A stretch of 43,056 bases of DNA from Deltaproteobacteria bacterium (lineage in GTDB: Bacteria > Desulfobacterota > GWC2-55-46 > JAJCZF01): contig JAJCZG010000007.1 in assembly GCA_029262475.1 (NCBI GenBank), forward strand, positions 1 through 43,056, given 5' to 3'. The notes beneath the pieces are model-generated. The model ran no database searches and was not told the origin of the DNA. It was given only the letters and a program-made list of their open reading frames with translations. This document shows, in pieces, positions 1-9,485 of this stretch (positions within the stretch are counted from its first letter, which is position 1; the number at the start of each line of letters is the position of its first letter). The position numbers were made by a program, and so were the translations under genes.

Positions 1-1556
1 GCCTTCCTCTTCGCTAACTCTTCCTCGTCTACCATAAGGGTAAGGCTTCTATCCGGAATGTTAAGCTCTATCTTATCACCGTCGCGAACAAGGGCTATCG
101 GGCCGCCCTCCATCGCCTCCGGCGAGATGTGTCCTATGCACGGCCCCCTGGTCCCTCCGGAGAAGCGACCGTCGGTGATGAGCGCGACCTTCTCTCCGAG
201 TCCTAGACCCATGATCGCCGCCGTAGGAGCGAGCATCTCACGCATGCCGGGGCCGCCCTTCGGCCCTTCGTAACGTATAACTACCATGTCGCCGGCCTTT
301 ATGACGTTGGCCATTATCGCCTTCATGGCCAGCTCTTCAGAGTCAAAGCAGCGCGCCTTTCCGGTAAATCGCATCATATTATCACTCACACCGGACTGCT
401 TCACGACAGCGCCGAAAGGAGCGATATTACCCTTAAGGATCGCTATGCCGCCCTCCTTGTGGTACGGGTCGGTTACGGGCCTCAAGACATTCTCGTCTAT
501 ATAATCCACTTCTTTTATGATCGTCTTTATTCTCTTCCCCGATACGGTCGGGTTGTCTTTTATCTTACCGGCAAGCCTCGATAGTACTGCCGGTATGCCG
601 CCGCCCCAGTGGAGGTCTTCCAGGTAATACTTTCCGACCGGCTCAAGAGAGGCTATATGCGGCGTATCCTTACTTAGCTCATCGAATGTCTCAAGCGGGA
701 GCTTTACGCCCGCCTCATGAGCGATAGCCAGGAGGTGTAGAACCGTATTTGATGATCCGCCAAGGGCGAGATCCACCCTTATGGCATTCTCAAAAGCATT
801 CTTATTCATAATCTTACGCGGTGTTACGTCTTTTTTAACGAGTTCGACTATGCGCTCGCCACTCGCAAAGGCAATTCTCCTCTTCTCGGCCATCTGCGCC
901 GGAGAAGTCCCGCAGAGCGGCAGACTCATGCCCATCGTCTCGGTAAGGCAGTTCATAGTATTGGCCGTATAGAGCCCCTGACAGCTACCCGCTCCGGGGC
1001 AAGCGCTCATCTCGCAGGCGGAGAGCTCCTTCTGGTCTATCTCGCCAGCCTTAAAACGTCCCATCGCCTCAAAGGTATTCCTTATAAACGAGAGCTTTTC
1101 TCCCCTGTAGCGTCCGCTCATCATGGGGCCTGCGGTAACGAATATCGACGGGATGTTTAGCCTGGCGGCGGCCATTAGCATACCGGGGGTGATCTTGTCG
1201 CAATTGGTAAGAAAGACTATGCCGTCGAAGGCGTGACCGTGGGCGACACTTTCGACCATATCGGCGATAAGGTCCCTTGAGGGAAGGGAATAGTGCATGC
1301 CCATATGGCCCATTGCTATTCCGTCGCAGAGCCCCGGAAGGCCGAAGAAGAGCGGATAACCGCCTCCGGCGTGCACGCCCTTTTCGATATAACGCTCAAG
1401 GTCGCGCATGCCGACGTGACCGGGTATCAGGTCGGTAAAGCTCGTGGCAACACCGATAAACGGCTTCTTCATCTCACTCGGAGGTATTCCGGTGGCGTAC
1501 ATAAGAGCCCTGTGAGGGGTCCTCTCAAGGCCCTTCTTGATTCTATCACTTCTCAT
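1..1556 (-). CDS. ilvD: Dihydroxy-acid dehydratase, truncated by the window edge
   Basis: This enzyme dehydrates 2,3-dihydroxy-3-methyl acids to 2-oxo acids in the cytoplasm, the penultimate step of valine and isoleucine synthesis. The translation from the ATG at 1556 starts [20 protein letters not shown] and carries the family cluster-ligand contexts [10 protein letters not shown] and [11 protein letters not shown], plus [13 protein letters not shown] and [20 protein letters not shown]. About 518 codons are visible of a usual 555-560, so only the last roughly 40 residues are missing. The family uses an Fe-S cluster bound by these cysteines. A small DUF465-like gene ends 42 bases upstream on the same strand, and the two probably share the promoter at 1965-1993. 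Identification is secure. Confidence 0.96.
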   Translation of the reverse strand, partial: MRSDRIKKGLERTPHRALMYATGIPPSEMKKPFIGVATSFTDLIPGHVGMRDLERYIEKGVHAGGGYPLFFGLPGLCDGIAMGHMGMHYSLPSRDLIADMVESVAHGHAFDGIVFLTNCDKITPGMLMAAARLNIPSIFVTAGPMMSGRYRGEKLSFIRNTFEAMGRFKAGEIDQKELSACEMSACPGAGSCQGLYTANTMNCLTETMGMSLPLCGTSPAQMAEKRRIAFASGERIVELVKKDVTPRKIMNKNAFENAIRVDLALGGSSNTVLHLLAIAHEAGVKLPLETFDELSKDTPHIASLEPVGKYYLEDLHWGGGIPAVLSRLAGKIKDNPTVSGKRIKTIIKEVDYIDENVLRPVTDPYHKEGGIAILKGNIAPFGAVVKQSGVSDNMMRFTGKARCFDSEELAMKAIMANVIKAGDMVVIRYEGPKGGPGMREMLAPTAAIMGLGLGEKVALITDGRFSGGTRGPCIGHISPEAMEGGPIALVRDGDKIELNIPDRSLTLMVDEEELAKRK

Positions 1557-1598
1557 CTAAATCCTTGTAGTTATAAGGTTATATAAGAGATACTCTGG

Positions 1599-1841
1599 TC
1601 AGGAGGTACCGGCGGGGCCGCTTTCGTGGAGCTCCGCTAGTATCCCCTCTATTTCATCTTTTTTGGCGAGTTTAAGGACTTTAAGCTCTTTCTTTTCGAT
1701 TTTTTCGAGTTCGCTGAGTGCCCTCTTCTTCTCCATCTTGGCAATGCGCTTCTCGTAGCCGTGATGAACCTCGTAGGCATCCCTTAGAGTTTCATTTTCC
1801 TTGCTGAGTCGTTCCACGAGCTCCCTTTTAGCAGTTTCCAT
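1599..1841 (-). CDS. Small DUF465-like (YdcH-type) coiled-coil protein
   Basis: The product has 80 residues, is almost entirely charged and helical, and is predicted cytoplasmic. Its central part, from KENETLRDAYEVHHGYEKRI to LKLAKKDEIEGILAE, matches the DUF465/YdcH pattern of a short helical hairpin ending in a Lys-rich LKxxKLxLKDEI-like stretch. No catalytic residues are visible and the family's function is not established. The ATG is preceded by an excellent Shine-Dalgarno sequence (AAGGAGG, minus strand, just above 1841). It is the first gene after the consensus promoter at 1965-1993 and is followed by ilvD after 42 bases. The coding call is firm, while the family assignment rests on pattern recognition. 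Confidence 0.8.
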   Translation of the reverse strand: METAKRELVERLSKENETLRDAYEVHHGYEKRIAKMEKKRALSELEKIEKKELKVLKLAKKDEIEGILAELHESGPAGTS

Positions 1842-2188
1842 AAAAAGGCCTCCTTAATGTAGTGTATTTAGGGATTAATAATCTATACTCTCTATAATAA
1901 CAGATAATATTTATAACCGGGTGGTATTAAAATTCTACTTCCTGCTAGATTAAAATATATTAAAATTATACTCTGCCACCGGTCCCTTGTCAAGGCGCTC
2001 CAAAGAAGCGTCAATACTTAAACAATACGCAAAGGAGCCTTAATAAGCCCGAACCAGAACTCTATACCTTGGTTTCTACTGGATATTTTAATTTAGAAGA
2101 TTACCGCAGGTAAGTCAATTATTTTTCAGGCAAAGGGTGTTTTATATTAAGGATAGGGCTGTTCCTGAACTTTTGCATGGAGGGGGGG
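1842..2188. other. AT-rich intergenic gap between tsaB and the DUF465-like gene
   Basis: This 347-base stretch holds no convincing gene on either strand. It contains the minus-strand promoter at 1965-1993 and several A/T-rich runs. No clear hairpin plus T-tract was found to end the upstream tsaB transcript. Confidence 0.6.
1965..1993 (-). promoter_or_regulatory. Consensus sigma-70 promoter for the DUF465-like gene and ilvD
   Basis: On the minus strand a perfect TTGACA (1988-1993) is followed after exactly 17 bases by a perfect TATAAT (1965-1970). Transcription would start near 1958, giving a leader of roughly 115 bases before the ATG at 1841. It is the strongest promoter seen in the window. 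Confidence 0.82.
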
Positions 2189-2887
2189 CTACTTGGAAGA
2201 GCAGAGCTTGAACTCGGCCTCGGACTTCCTCCTGTATAGAGGGACGAGTAAAGCGGCGTCTACTGTGCCTTCAACGTCCGGGAGGGCTAGTTCCGCTATA
2301 TTAGAGGCGCGCACCTGCCACTCCGACTCCGGGGCGATAAGAGCACCGGGGAAAGCTTCCCTTAGAAGCTCGCCGTAAACCCTTAAACCCTCGCCTAAGA
2401 AGACGGGCTCGACCCCTTCGGCTAATAAACCGCTTACTTGCTCGATAAGTAGAGCCGGAGAAAAGGCCGCGTCGTTTATAACCGCTTCCATCTCAGCGCC
2501 GGTAGACTTATAGAGCGCTGCGTAGACTTCTTTCTTTCTCGCGTCGAGGATTGGGACGACGGGCATGGCTGAGTACCTTAAGTTTAGCGCCAGGGCCCTA
2601 AGTGTCGAAACCCCTGTTACGGGCTTACCAAGGGCCCAGGCGAGCCCCTTAATAACACTAACCCCGATACGCAAGCCGGTAAAGGAGCCGGGGCCCGTAG
2701 CAACGGCGAAGCGGTCTATATCATTAACCGTCATGCCAACGCTCTTAAGGAGGGCGTCTATGGAGGGTAAAAGCCACTCGGCGTGACGCCCTACGTCGCC
2801 GGAGCTCCAGAGCGAGACGAGGCGTCCGTCACTTACAATGGCAATCGAGCCGGATGACGAAGAGGTATCTACCGAAAGGAGTTTCAC
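2189..2887 (-). CDS. tsaB: tRNA threonylcarbamoyladenosine synthesis protein TsaB
   Basis: TsaB is the non-catalytic ASKHA-fold partner of TsaD and TsaE in forming t6A37 on ANN-decoding tRNAs. The 232-residue product starts MKLLSVDTSSSSGSIAI, with the family D7-T-S motif, then RHAEWLLP (about 34-41) and the hallmark GPGSFTGLR at 65-73. Length fits the usual 220-235. The start is GTG at 2887, only two bases after the stop of rseP, so translation is probably coupled. It is the last gene of the rpsB-to-rseP run. TsaD lacks this exact arrangement, so confusion is unlikely. Confidence 0.94.
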   Translation of the reverse strand: MKLLSVDTSSSSGSIAIVSDGRLVSLWSSGDVGRHAEWLLPSIDALLKSVGMTVNDIDRFAVATGPGSFTGLRIGVSVIKGLAWALGKPVTGVSTLRALALNLRYSAMPVVPILDARKKEVYAALYKSTGAEMEAVINDAAFSPALLIEQVSGLLAEGVEPVFLGEGLRVYGELLREAFPGALIAPESEWQVRASNIAELALPDVEGTVDAALLVPLYRRKSEAEFKLCSSK

Positions 2888-2889
2888 AC

Positions 2890-4221
2890 CTAAAAACCGA
2901 TGATTTTGGTGAGCTTGTCGACGAATTCGAGGCGCATAATATCATTCCACGTTACGACTACCATGAGGAGCAAAAGGAGCACGAGCCCCACCTGCTGAGT
3001 CATGGCGATGAAGCGTTCGTTAAGCTGCCTTCTGGTTATCCCTTCGAGACCGAAGAAGAAGAGATGCCCTCCGTCGAGAACAGGGATAGGAAATAAGTTT
3101 ATTATACCTAGCTGGAGGCTCAGGAAGGCAACGAATGTAAGGAGTTCGGAGAAACCGTTCTCTGCGGCCTGCCCTACGACCTTGGCTATCATTATCGGCC
3201 CGCCGAGAGTTTTTAGCGAATAGTCGCCAACTACAAGCCCCTTTAGTGTGGTAAAGAGCAAAGAACTCATCTCTCCGGCCTTACTTACTCCATGAGTAAT
3301 GGACGAAAAGAAGCCGTAGCGCTTAAAGACCATATCCGAGGCGCGAGTTATGCCTATAAGGTATACACCCGCCTCTTCGTTAAGCTTGGGAGCTATATCG
3401 AAGCTCAGGCGAGATCCATCCCTGTCAACTACAAAGCGGAGCGTTTTGCCCTCGCTCTTTTTAACGGAATCCTCAAGCTCAGTCCAGTCGGTAATGGAGC
3501 GGTCGCCTATCTTAACGATTGTGTCGCCCGCCTGAATGCCTGCGGCCTCGGCCGGGTAACCCTTGTGGAGAGAACCGACACTTGGGACTATATACGGGAA
3601 GAAGCCGCCGATGCCGGCACCGCTCTTCGATGGCTCGGGGGTAAGGGCCTTATCGAGCATCTCGCCGCCCCGGTTAATCTTCATCTTTAATTCTCTCTCG
3701 GGGCTAAGCGCTATCTTCATCACCAGGGCTTCCCAGTCTTCTACCGGGTCGCCGTTTATCTCCGTTATTATATCCCCGCTCTTTAGACCGGCGTTATCCC
3801 CGGCCTCGCCCGGGATAACAATACCCACCTCGGGAGCCCTCTCAAGGAAGGCCGGGACATTTACCCCTATCATGTATGTGATAGGAAGGAGGACGACTGC
3901 GAGCACGAGGTTCATTATCGGCCCGGCCGCAACGATGGCAACCCTCTTTGATAGCGGCTTATGCGTAAAGGACTTCTCGCGGTCGTCATCCGAAACTTCT
4001 TCATCCATCCCCTCGCCGGTCATCTTCACGAAGCCGCCAAGCGGAAGAAGCGAGACCTTATACTCCGTCTCTCCCCTCGTAAAGCCAAATAACTTCGGGC
4101 CGAAGCCGAGAGAGAATTTCTCAACGCCGACGCCGGCCCACTTGGCAACGGCGAAGTGCCCGAGCTCGTGAATGAAGATCAAAACACCCAAAACTATAAT
4201 AAATGTAATTATTGTCGTCAT
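2890..4221 (-). CDS. rseP: Site-2 intramembrane zinc metalloprotease RseP
   Basis: This inner-membrane protease cleaves transmembrane segments of anti-sigma factors and remnant signal peptides. The 443-residue product has the zinc motif HELGH at 18-22 in its first membrane helix. Two PDZ domains follow in the middle (around 125-200 and 205-290), and the second active-site motif LDGGH starts near 382 within NLFPIPVLDGGH. Length agrees with E. coli RseP (450). It follows dxr by about 50 bases and abuts tsaB. An envelope-stress role is known for the family, but the substrate cannot be told from this window. Confidence 0.96.
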   Translation of the reverse strand: MTTIITFIIVLGVLIFIHELGHFAVAKWAGVGVEKFSLGFGPKLFGFTRGETEYKVSLLPLGGFVKMTGEGMDEEVSDDDREKSFTHKPLSKRVAIVAAGPIMNLVLAVVLLPITYMIGVNVPAFLERAPEVGIVIPGEAGDNAGLKSGDIITEINGDPVEDWEALVMKIALSPERELKMKINRGGEMLDKALTPEPSKSGAGIGGFFPYIVPSVGSLHKGYPAEAAGIQAGDTIVKIGDRSITDWTELEDSVKKSEGKTLRFVVDRDGSRLSFDIAPKLNEEAGVYLIGITRASDMVFKRYGFFSSITHGVSKAGEMSSLLFTTLKGLVVGDYSLKTLGGPIMIAKVVGQAAENGFSELLTFVAFLSLQLGIINLFPIPVLDGGHLFFFGLEGITRRQLNERFIAMTQQVGLVLLLLLMVVVTWNDIMRLEFVDKLTKIIGF

Positions 4222-4273
4222 AACCTTTAGTCTCTGGCGCGGCTCTATACGGCCCCGCAGTTAGTGTCAGTAA

Positions 4274-5413
4274 TTAGCCCCCCACGGCCTCCGAGGCAGC
4301 ACGCCTCGCCCACGCGTCGGCGGCTAGCACATCCTCCAGCGAGGGTTGCCGGTGATTATCATGGGCGTCCATAACGCCTTCTATAAGGGCCGGGATACCG
4401 GTAAATGGAATACGTCCGCCGAGGAAAGCGTCGACCGCCACTTCGTCAGCCGCGTTAAGCACCGCCGGCATCGTTCCACCCTCCTTAAGCGCGTCGTATG
4501 AGAGCGCAAGGCACGGAAATTTTACCGTGTCTGGCTCAAAGAACTCAAGCGAAGCTCGCGTCAGGTCGAGAGTGGGCGCGCCCGACTCCACCCTCTCGGG
4601 GTATGCGAGCGCATACGCAATCGGCCCCCTCATGTCAGGGCTTCCCATCTGCGCCATCATCGAGCCGTCTATATACTCCACCATCGAGTGCACTATGCTC
4701 TGCGGGTGCACCGAGACGCTTATCTTCTCAGGCGTAAGGCCGAATAGCCAGCGGGCCTCTATAACCTCCAACCCCTTATTAAGGAGTGTGGCCGAGTCTA
4801 TGGTGATCTTTTTACCCATATCCCAGTTCGGGTGGTTAAGCGCCTCCGAAGGAGTAATTGTATCGAACTCCTCTACCGGCCTTTCTCTAAACGGCCCTCC
4901 CGAAGCGGTAAGTATTATGCGTTTTATATCTTCCGGCCTGTGCCCCGTAATGGACTGAAAGACCGCGCTGTGCTCGCTGTCGACCGGAAGTATTCTCACG
5001 CCTTGCCTGGCGGCCTCGGCCATCACTACCTCGCCCGCCATGACGAGTGTTTCTTTATTGGCGAGCGCTATCTCCTTACCGGCCTTAACTGCCGCGAGCG
5101 TCGGCATAAGCCCCGCAGCGCCGGATATCGCCGATACCGTAAGGTCCACTCCGTCCATTGAAGCAGCTATAGAGGCCCCCTCAACGCCGTGACCCACCCC
5201 TGTAGGAAGAAGCCCTTTAAGCTTACTTACATCATCAACCGAAGTAAGCGAGACGTACTCGGGTTTAAACTCCTCTACTTGCTCCGTGAGGAGAGAGAGG
5301 TTCGACCCGGCAGCGAGGCTAACGACCCGAAACCTATCCGGGTGAAGCCTTATTACATTCAGTGTATTAACCCCAATGGAGCCGGTGGAGCCTAATATGG
5401 AGATACCCTTCAA
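4274..5413 (-). CDS. dxr: 1-deoxy-D-xylulose 5-phosphate reductoisomerase
   Basis: Dxr converts DXP to 2-C-methyl-D-erythritol 4-phosphate with NADPH, the committed step of the MEP isoprenoid pathway. The 379-residue product has the NADPH loop GSTGSIG at 8-14, then ALANKETLVMAGE, the metal-site context PVDSEHSAVFQ and the loop SGGPFRERP. The predicted start is TTG at 5411-5413, supported by an upstream GCGAGG about seven bases away and by the family's immediate N-terminal Rossmann strand. It sits between cdsA and rseP, matching its role upstream of undecaprenyl lipid synthesis by uppS in the same cluster. Confidence 0.96.
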   Translation of the reverse strand: MKGISILGSTGSIGVNTLNVIRLHPDRFRVVSLAAGSNLSLLTEQVEEFKPEYVSLTSVDDVSKLKGLLPTGVGHGVEGASIAASMDGVDLTVSAISGAAGLMPTLAAVKAGKEIALANKETLVMAGEVVMAEAARQGVRILPVDSEHSAVFQSITGHRPEDIKRIILTASGGPFRERPVEEFDTITPSEALNHPNWDMGKKITIDSATLLNKGLEVIEARWLFGLTPEKISVSVHPQSIVHSMVEYIDGSMMAQMGSPDMRGPIAYALAYPERVESGAPTLDLTRASLEFFEPDTVKFPCLALSYDALKEGGTMPAVLNAADEVAVDAFLGGRIPFTGIPALIEGVMDAHDNHRQPSLEDVLAADAWARRAASEAVGG

Positions 5414-5473
5414 AAACGACCTCGCACGGGGTGTAGCGCCGGATCTTTAACGCCCGGCTTAATAAAAGACTAG

Positions 5474-6286
5474 TCAGCTTAGACTACATACGTCAGCGTA
5501 CAGAAGATAATAGTATACCACAGGCACGGCGAAGAGCATACTGTCAACCCTGTCAAGGAGCCCCCCGTGCCCAGGAATGAGACTTCCGGAGTCCTTAACG
5601 TCGGCGTCGCGCTTGAGTATAGACTCGGCGAGGTCGCCGAGAATCCCGGCTACTCCGGCTACGAACGCGATGCCGATAACAGATGCAACACCTATGCCCA
5701 TCTTAAAGCCCCAGACGTATAGTAACGCCCCGAGCGTGCCGCCGATAAGGCCGCATATAGCCCCCTCGATGGTCTTCCCGGGGCTTATCATCGGGGCGAG
5801 CTTCCTTTTTCCTAAGCTCCTGCCGCCGTAGTAGGCGAATGTATCGTTTAGCCATACGACGACGAAGGCAAAGAGAATCCACCACTGGCCGCCGCTAAGT
5901 TCTCTAACTAGAACGAAGTGCGAGAATAGGAGCCCCACGTAAAGAAAGCCGAATACCCTAAGCCCAATCTCACGCGTGGCCCCCTCCGGCCCCTTAAACG
6001 AAAAACACCTTACACAGAAGAAGAGGACGGTGACGGCGACGAGGAACGGAGCGAGATATATCTTTCCGAAGAGATGGAATAATAATGGCAGGAGAGCGCC
6101 CGGCAGTATCCAGAGAAGACCGGGCCATAAGCCCTCCTCCTTCAAGACGAAGCCGTTGTACTCTCTTAGCGCGAGGAAGGTTACGACAGACGTTACTGCG
6201 GCAAACCAGAGAACCGGAAAATAGAGGACTATTACCAGTACCGCCGGGATGAGAATTATAGCGCTTAATACCCTCTTCAGAACCAT
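5474..6286 (-). CDS. cdsA: Phosphatidate cytidylyltransferase (CDP-diglyceride synthase)
   Basis: CdsA makes CDP-diacylglycerol from phosphatidate and CTP at the inner membrane, feeding all phospholipid synthesis. The 270-residue product has about eight hydrophobic helices, and its C-terminal third carries SPGKTIEGA, GDLAESILKRDADVKDSG and PGHGGLLDRVDSM, which form the family signature. Length matches E. coli CdsA (285). The ATG at 6286 has an AGGAG very close upstream, so the exact start is slightly uncertain. An intrinsic terminator at 6334-6364 separates it from uppS, so part of its expression may come from its own promoter in the short gap. Confidence 0.94.
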   Translation of the reverse strand: MVLKRVLSAIILIPAVLVIVLYFPVLWFAAVTSVVTFLALREYNGFVLKEEGLWPGLLWILPGALLPLLFHLFGKIYLAPFLVAVTVLFFCVRCFSFKGPEGATREIGLRVFGFLYVGLLFSHFVLVRELSGGQWWILFAFVVVWLNDTFAYYGGRSLGKRKLAPMISPGKTIEGAICGLIGGTLGALLYVWGFKMGIGVASVIGIAFVAGVAGILGDLAESILKRDADVKDSGSLIPGHGGLLDRVDSMLFAVPVVYYYLLYADVCSLS

Positions 6287-6333
6287 TCTCCTAATGTGCC
6301 CGGTATAATCGGGATACTTGCCCGTAGGGCGTC

Positions 6334-6364
6334 AAAATAAAAAAAGGCCGTGCGAAACGCGGCC
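6334..6364 (-). terminator. Intrinsic terminator or attenuator between uppS and cdsA
   Basis: On the minus strand GGCC-GCG (6364-6358), loop TTT and CGC-(AC)-GGCC (6354-6346) form a hairpin of about seven pairs with a two-base bulge. It is followed by TTTTTTTATTTT (6345-6334). It lies just after the stop of uppS (6374). Readthrough is likely, because cdsA, dxr and rseP normally belong to the same cluster. Confidence 0.7.
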
Positions 6365-6373
6365 CGGGAGCAC

Positions 6374-7120
6374 TTAGAGCGCCGCAGGCTTTAGCCCCTG
6401 ATCGCCGGTAAGGCCGTACCTTCTCTCCCTCTTCTTATAATCTTCGAAGGCTTCGATGAGGTGGTCTCTGGTAAAGTCCGGCCAGAGAACGTCGGTTATA
6501 TATATCTCCGTATAGGCGAGCTGCCATAAGAGAAAGTTCGATATCCTGCACTCGCCGCTAGTCCTGATAAGAAGGTCCGGGTCGGGAACGCCTGCGGTAT
6601 AGAGGAAGCTCTGGAAAGTCTCTTCCGTTAAGCTCTCCGGGTCGAGCTTGCCCTCTTGAGCAAGCCTTGCGGCCTTCTTGGCGGCGTGGACTATCTCGTC
6701 CCTGCCGCTGTAACTGAGAGCAAGCTGCAAGAGCATACCGTCGTTGGAGCTCGTCATCTCGGTCACTTCGTCTATCGCAGTCCTCACACCCCTGGAGAGT
6801 TCAGCGATATTCCCTATGGCGCTGAAACGGATATTATTCTTCATCATATCCTCACCTTCGATGCGGATATGCTTCTCCAGTAACCCCATGAGCACTTCAA
6901 CTTCGAGGCGCGGGCGATTCCAGTTTTCTTTTGAGAAAGTATAGAGGGTAAGGTACTCTACGCCGAGCTCCCGGCAGGCGGTAACGGTCCTCCTCGCGGC
7001 GTCTATGCCCTTGCGGTGGCCGTTTATGCGGTTAAGCAGCCTCTTTCTCGCCCACCTGCCGTTTCCGTCCATTATGACGGCGACATGTTTTGGAAAATTT
7101 TCTGTGGGGAGAGTTGTCAT
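6374..7120 (-). CDS. uppS: Undecaprenyl diphosphate synthase (cis-prenyltransferase)
   Basis: UppS condenses isopentenyl diphosphate units onto farnesyl diphosphate to give the C55 carrier lipid for peptidoglycan and O-antigen. The 248-residue product has the catalytic motif DGNGRWARKR starting at D18, YTLYTFSKENWNRP-like residues near 80-93, and the C-terminal RTSGECRISNFLLWQ block. All are diagnostic of cis-prenyltransferases. Length is typical (240-255). It follows frr by 65 bases, and an intrinsic terminator follows its stop codon. Confidence 0.96.
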   Translation of the reverse strand: MTTLPTENFPKHVAVIMDGNGRWARKRLLNRINGHRKGIDAARRTVTACRELGVEYLTLYTFSKENWNRPRLEVEVLMGLLEKHIRIEGEDMMKNNIRFSAIGNIAELSRGVRTAIDEVTEMTSSNDGMLLQLALSYSGRDEIVHAAKKAARLAQEGKLDPESLTEETFQSFLYTAGVPDPDLLIRTSGECRISNFLLWQLAYTEIYITDVLWPDFTRDHLIEAFEDYKKRERRYGLTGDQGLKPAAL

Positions 7121-7185
7121 CGAGAGACCCTCAATATTTTACGATTAGATGTTTCAGGTGGGGGGTAAATGGAGACGACAGGTGT

Positions 7186-7743
7186 CTATATCTCCATAAT
7201 CTCCTTTTCTTTGACCACGAGGACTTCGTCCACCCTCTTAACTTCCCTGTCCGTAAGCTCCTGAGTCTCGTGCTGAGCCTTTTTGAGTTCGTCCTGGCTG
7301 AGCATCTTCTCTTTTTCGAGCTCCTTTAAGTCGTCATTGGCTTCCCGCCTGGCGTTCCTCACGGCGACACGGCACTCTTCGGCGTATTTCTTCGCCACCT
7401 TGACGAGCTCTTTTCTCCGCTCCTCGGTAAGCTGAGGAATACTTATGCGTATCAACTTGCCGTCGTTACTTGGAGAAAGCCCAAGGTCGGAGGCGATAAT
7501 CGCCTTCTCTATCACCTGGAGCTGCGTGGCATCGAATGGCTGGATGATGATGAGACGACTCTCCGGCATCGACAAGTTGGCCATCTGGTTGACCGGCGTC
7601 GGAGTACCGTAATAATCGACCTTTATTCCGTCGAAGATGGAGACTGTCGCCCTGCCCGTCCTGAGCTTGTGGAACTCAGCGTCTAGAGCGACAACGGCCT
7701 TATCCATCCTGGACTTGGCATTTTGTAGTATCTCATCCTTCAT
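7186..7743 (-). CDS. frr: Ribosome recycling factor
   Basis: RRF splits post-termination ribosomes together with EF-G. The 185-residue product is exactly the family length. It contains [54 protein letters not shown] and [19 protein letters not shown], which run through both domains. The C-terminal helix is Lys/Glu-rich as expected. The ATG at 7743 lies 64 bases after the stop of pyrH, in the conserved pyrH-frr-uppS order. Confidence 0.97.
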   Translation of the reverse strand: MKDEILQNAKSRMDKAVVALDAEFHKLRTGRATVSIFDGIKVDYYGTPTPVNQMANLSMPESRLIIIQPFDATQLQVIEKAIIASDLGLSPSNDGKLIRISIPQLTEERRKELVKVAKKYAEECRVAVRNARREANDDLKELEKEKMLSQDELKKAQHETQELTDREVKRVDEVLVVKEKEIMEI

Positions 7744-7807
7744 ATTGGCTCCAAAAGACTGTTTTCATGTTCCATAGCGGCAGAGAACGGAGTAAGTACC
7801 CGGCTTT

Positions 7808-8515
7808 TTAACTTACCAGGGTGCCGATCTTCTCGCCCGTTACGATCCTCTTGATATTACCGGCCTCTTTTATATTAAATACGATTATCGGAAGCTTATT
7901 ATCCATACAGAGAGAGATCGCCGTCGAATCCATCACCTTAAGGCCGTTCTTCAAAACGTCTATGAAACTGACCTCGTCGTAACGCTTCGCCCCCTCGTCC
8001 TTCATCGGATCGCGGTCGTATACGCCGTCCACCTTCGTGCCTTTGAGTAGCACGTCGGCCCCGATCTCCATCGCCCTCAAAGAGGCGGCGGTATCGGTGG
8101 TGAAATACGGATTACCCGTTCCAGCGGCGAAGATGACGACCCTCTCTTTTTCGAGGTGCCTTATCGCTCTCCTTCGAATATAGGGTTCTGCGAGTTCTTT
8201 TATCTCTAAAGCAGAGAGAACCCGTGTGGTCACGTCCCTCTTATCGAAGGCGTCCTGAAGCGCAAGTGAGTTCATGATAGTCGCGAGCATGCCGACGTAG
8301 TCGGCGGTGGCGCGGTCCATACCCCTGGCGCTCCCGGCCACACCCCTGAAGATATTGCCTCCGCCGATGACGATTACAACCTCCACTCCAAGGGAGCGGA
8401 CCTCCTTTATCTCATCGGCAATCGTACCGATAACGTCCGGGTCAACGCCGTAGGCTTGGTCGCCCATCAGGGCTTCACCTGATAATTTAAGGAGTATTCG
8501 CTTGTATAATGGCAA
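7808..8515 (-). CDS. pyrH: UMP kinase
   Basis: PyrH phosphorylates UMP to UDP with ATP. It belongs to the amino-acid-kinase fold and is a hexamer in known members. The 235-residue product has [14 protein letters not shown] at the N-terminus, [23 protein letters not shown] and the [13 protein letters not shown] loop. The predicted start is TTG at 8513-8515. This gives the usual N-terminus directly before [10 protein letters not shown], although only a weak purine-rich stretch precedes it. A 142-base gap separates it from tsf; I see no clear terminator there. Confidence 0.95.
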   Translation of the reverse strand: MPLYKRILLKLSGEALMGDQAYGVDPDVIGTIADEIKEVRSLGVEVVIVIGGGNIFRGVAGSARGMDRATADYVGMLATIMNSLALQDAFDKRDVTTRVLSALEIKELAEPYIRRRAIRHLEKERVVIFAAGTGNPYFTTDTAASLRAMEIGADVLLKGTKVDGVYDRDPMKDEGAKRYDEVSFIDVLKNGLKVMDSTAISLCMDNKLPIIVFNIKEAGNIKRIVTGEKIGTLVS

Positions 8516-8657
8516 CGTTATCTCTAAAATCCTCTTTTCAGGATATAATGAAGGGGCCGCTTACGTGCTTATATAATAGCGAGCCCGCTTATGCGAATAT
8601 TCATTTCGTCCGGGGGCGCTTGTCACTTTCCTCCGAAGGCCGGTCAAGGGGTGGATG

Positions 8658-9305
8658 CTACCCCTGCATTGCCGCAACTTCGGCGGCGAAATCTTCGCTC
8701 TTCTTTTCGATCCCTTCTCCGACCTTATACCTGGAGAAACGCCTCACGGTTATATTCTCACCCATCTTGGCTATCGCTTCGGTGAGGAGTTTTTCTATAT
8801 TCGTATCCGGGTCCTTTACAAAAGGCTGTTCAAGGAGACAGCTCTCTTTGTAGAACTTTTCGATCTTACCCGCAATGATCTTATCTATGACCTGCTCGGG
8901 CTTACCGGACTCAATGGCCTGATTCCTGAAGATCTTGCTCTCGGAGTCGATGACATCCGCCGGGACCTCTTCGCGCCTTACATACTGCGGGTTCATGGCC
9001 GCTATATGGAGTCCGATATCTGCGACGAGAGCACTGAAATCGTCGGTCTTTGCAACGAAGTCTGTCTCGCAGTTTATCTCGACGAGCACGCCGACCTTGC
9101 CTCCGGCGTGAATGTAGGAGCTCACAAGGCCGTCGGCGGCAATTCTACCCGCCTTCTTCTTGGCGCTGGCTAACCCCTTCTCGCGAAGATAGTCCACCGC
9201 GGCGTCAACGTCGCCACCGGTCTCGGCGAGGGCCTTTTTACAGTCCATAATGCCCGCGCCGGTCTTATCTCTAAGGTCTCTTACCTGTGCTGCTGATACG
9301 CTCAT
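8658..9305 (-). CDS. tsf: Elongation factor Ts (short form)
   Basis: EF-Ts is the guanine-nucleotide exchange factor for EF-Tu. The 215-residue product starts with the UBA-like domain ([20 protein letters not shown]), followed by the TDFVAK core ([12 protein letters not shown]). It is shorter than E. coli EF-Ts (283) and resembles the compact forms with a reduced second subdomain. The C-terminus, [20 protein letters not shown], is the usual family ending, so this is a natural short form and not a truncation. It follows rpsB by about 180 bases. Confidence 0.95.
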   Translation of the reverse strand: MSVSAAQVRDLRDKTGAGIMDCKKALAETGGDVDAAVDYLREKGLASAKKKAGRIAADGLVSSYIHAGGKVGVLVEINCETDFVAKTDDFSALVADIGLHIAAMNPQYVRREEVPADVIDSESKIFRNQAIESGKPEQVIDKIIAGKIEKFYKESCLLEQPFVKDPDTNIEKLLTEAIAKMGENITVRRFSRYKVGEGIEKKSEDFAAEVAAMQG

Positions 9306-9402
9306 TTACTTATATCTCCCATAAAATCTATTATTTTAGCTAAAACAACGACGGAGAAAAGCCGCCGCCCGGTCTACGCAATCAGAAGGAGGCCTGTCAC
9401 AG

Positions 9403-9450
9403 TTGTCCCACTTGCGCCACTCGCGCTATTTGTCCCACTTGCGCCACTTG
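9403..9450. repeat. 9-nt tandem repeat array between rpsB and tsf
   Basis: Five consecutive 9-mers can be read: TTGTCCCAC (9403), TTGCGCCAC (9412), TCGCGCTAT (9421), TTGTCCCAC (9430) and TTGCGCCAC (9439), followed by a partial TTGCC. The 19-base string 9403-9421 recurs exactly at 9430-9448. The array is intergenic, about 35 bases beyond the rpsB stop. Confidence 0.85.
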
Positions 9451-9485
9451 CCAAAATCCCCCCAGTTCGTTAATAGGGTTTTGCG

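Noticed and set aside
2854-4171. Several plus-strand reading frames of 73-202 codons opposite tsaB and rseP
   Set aside because: They mirror well-conserved genes on the minus strand, lack ribosome-binding sites, and have no recognisable domains. Long antisense frames are expected in GC-rich genes.
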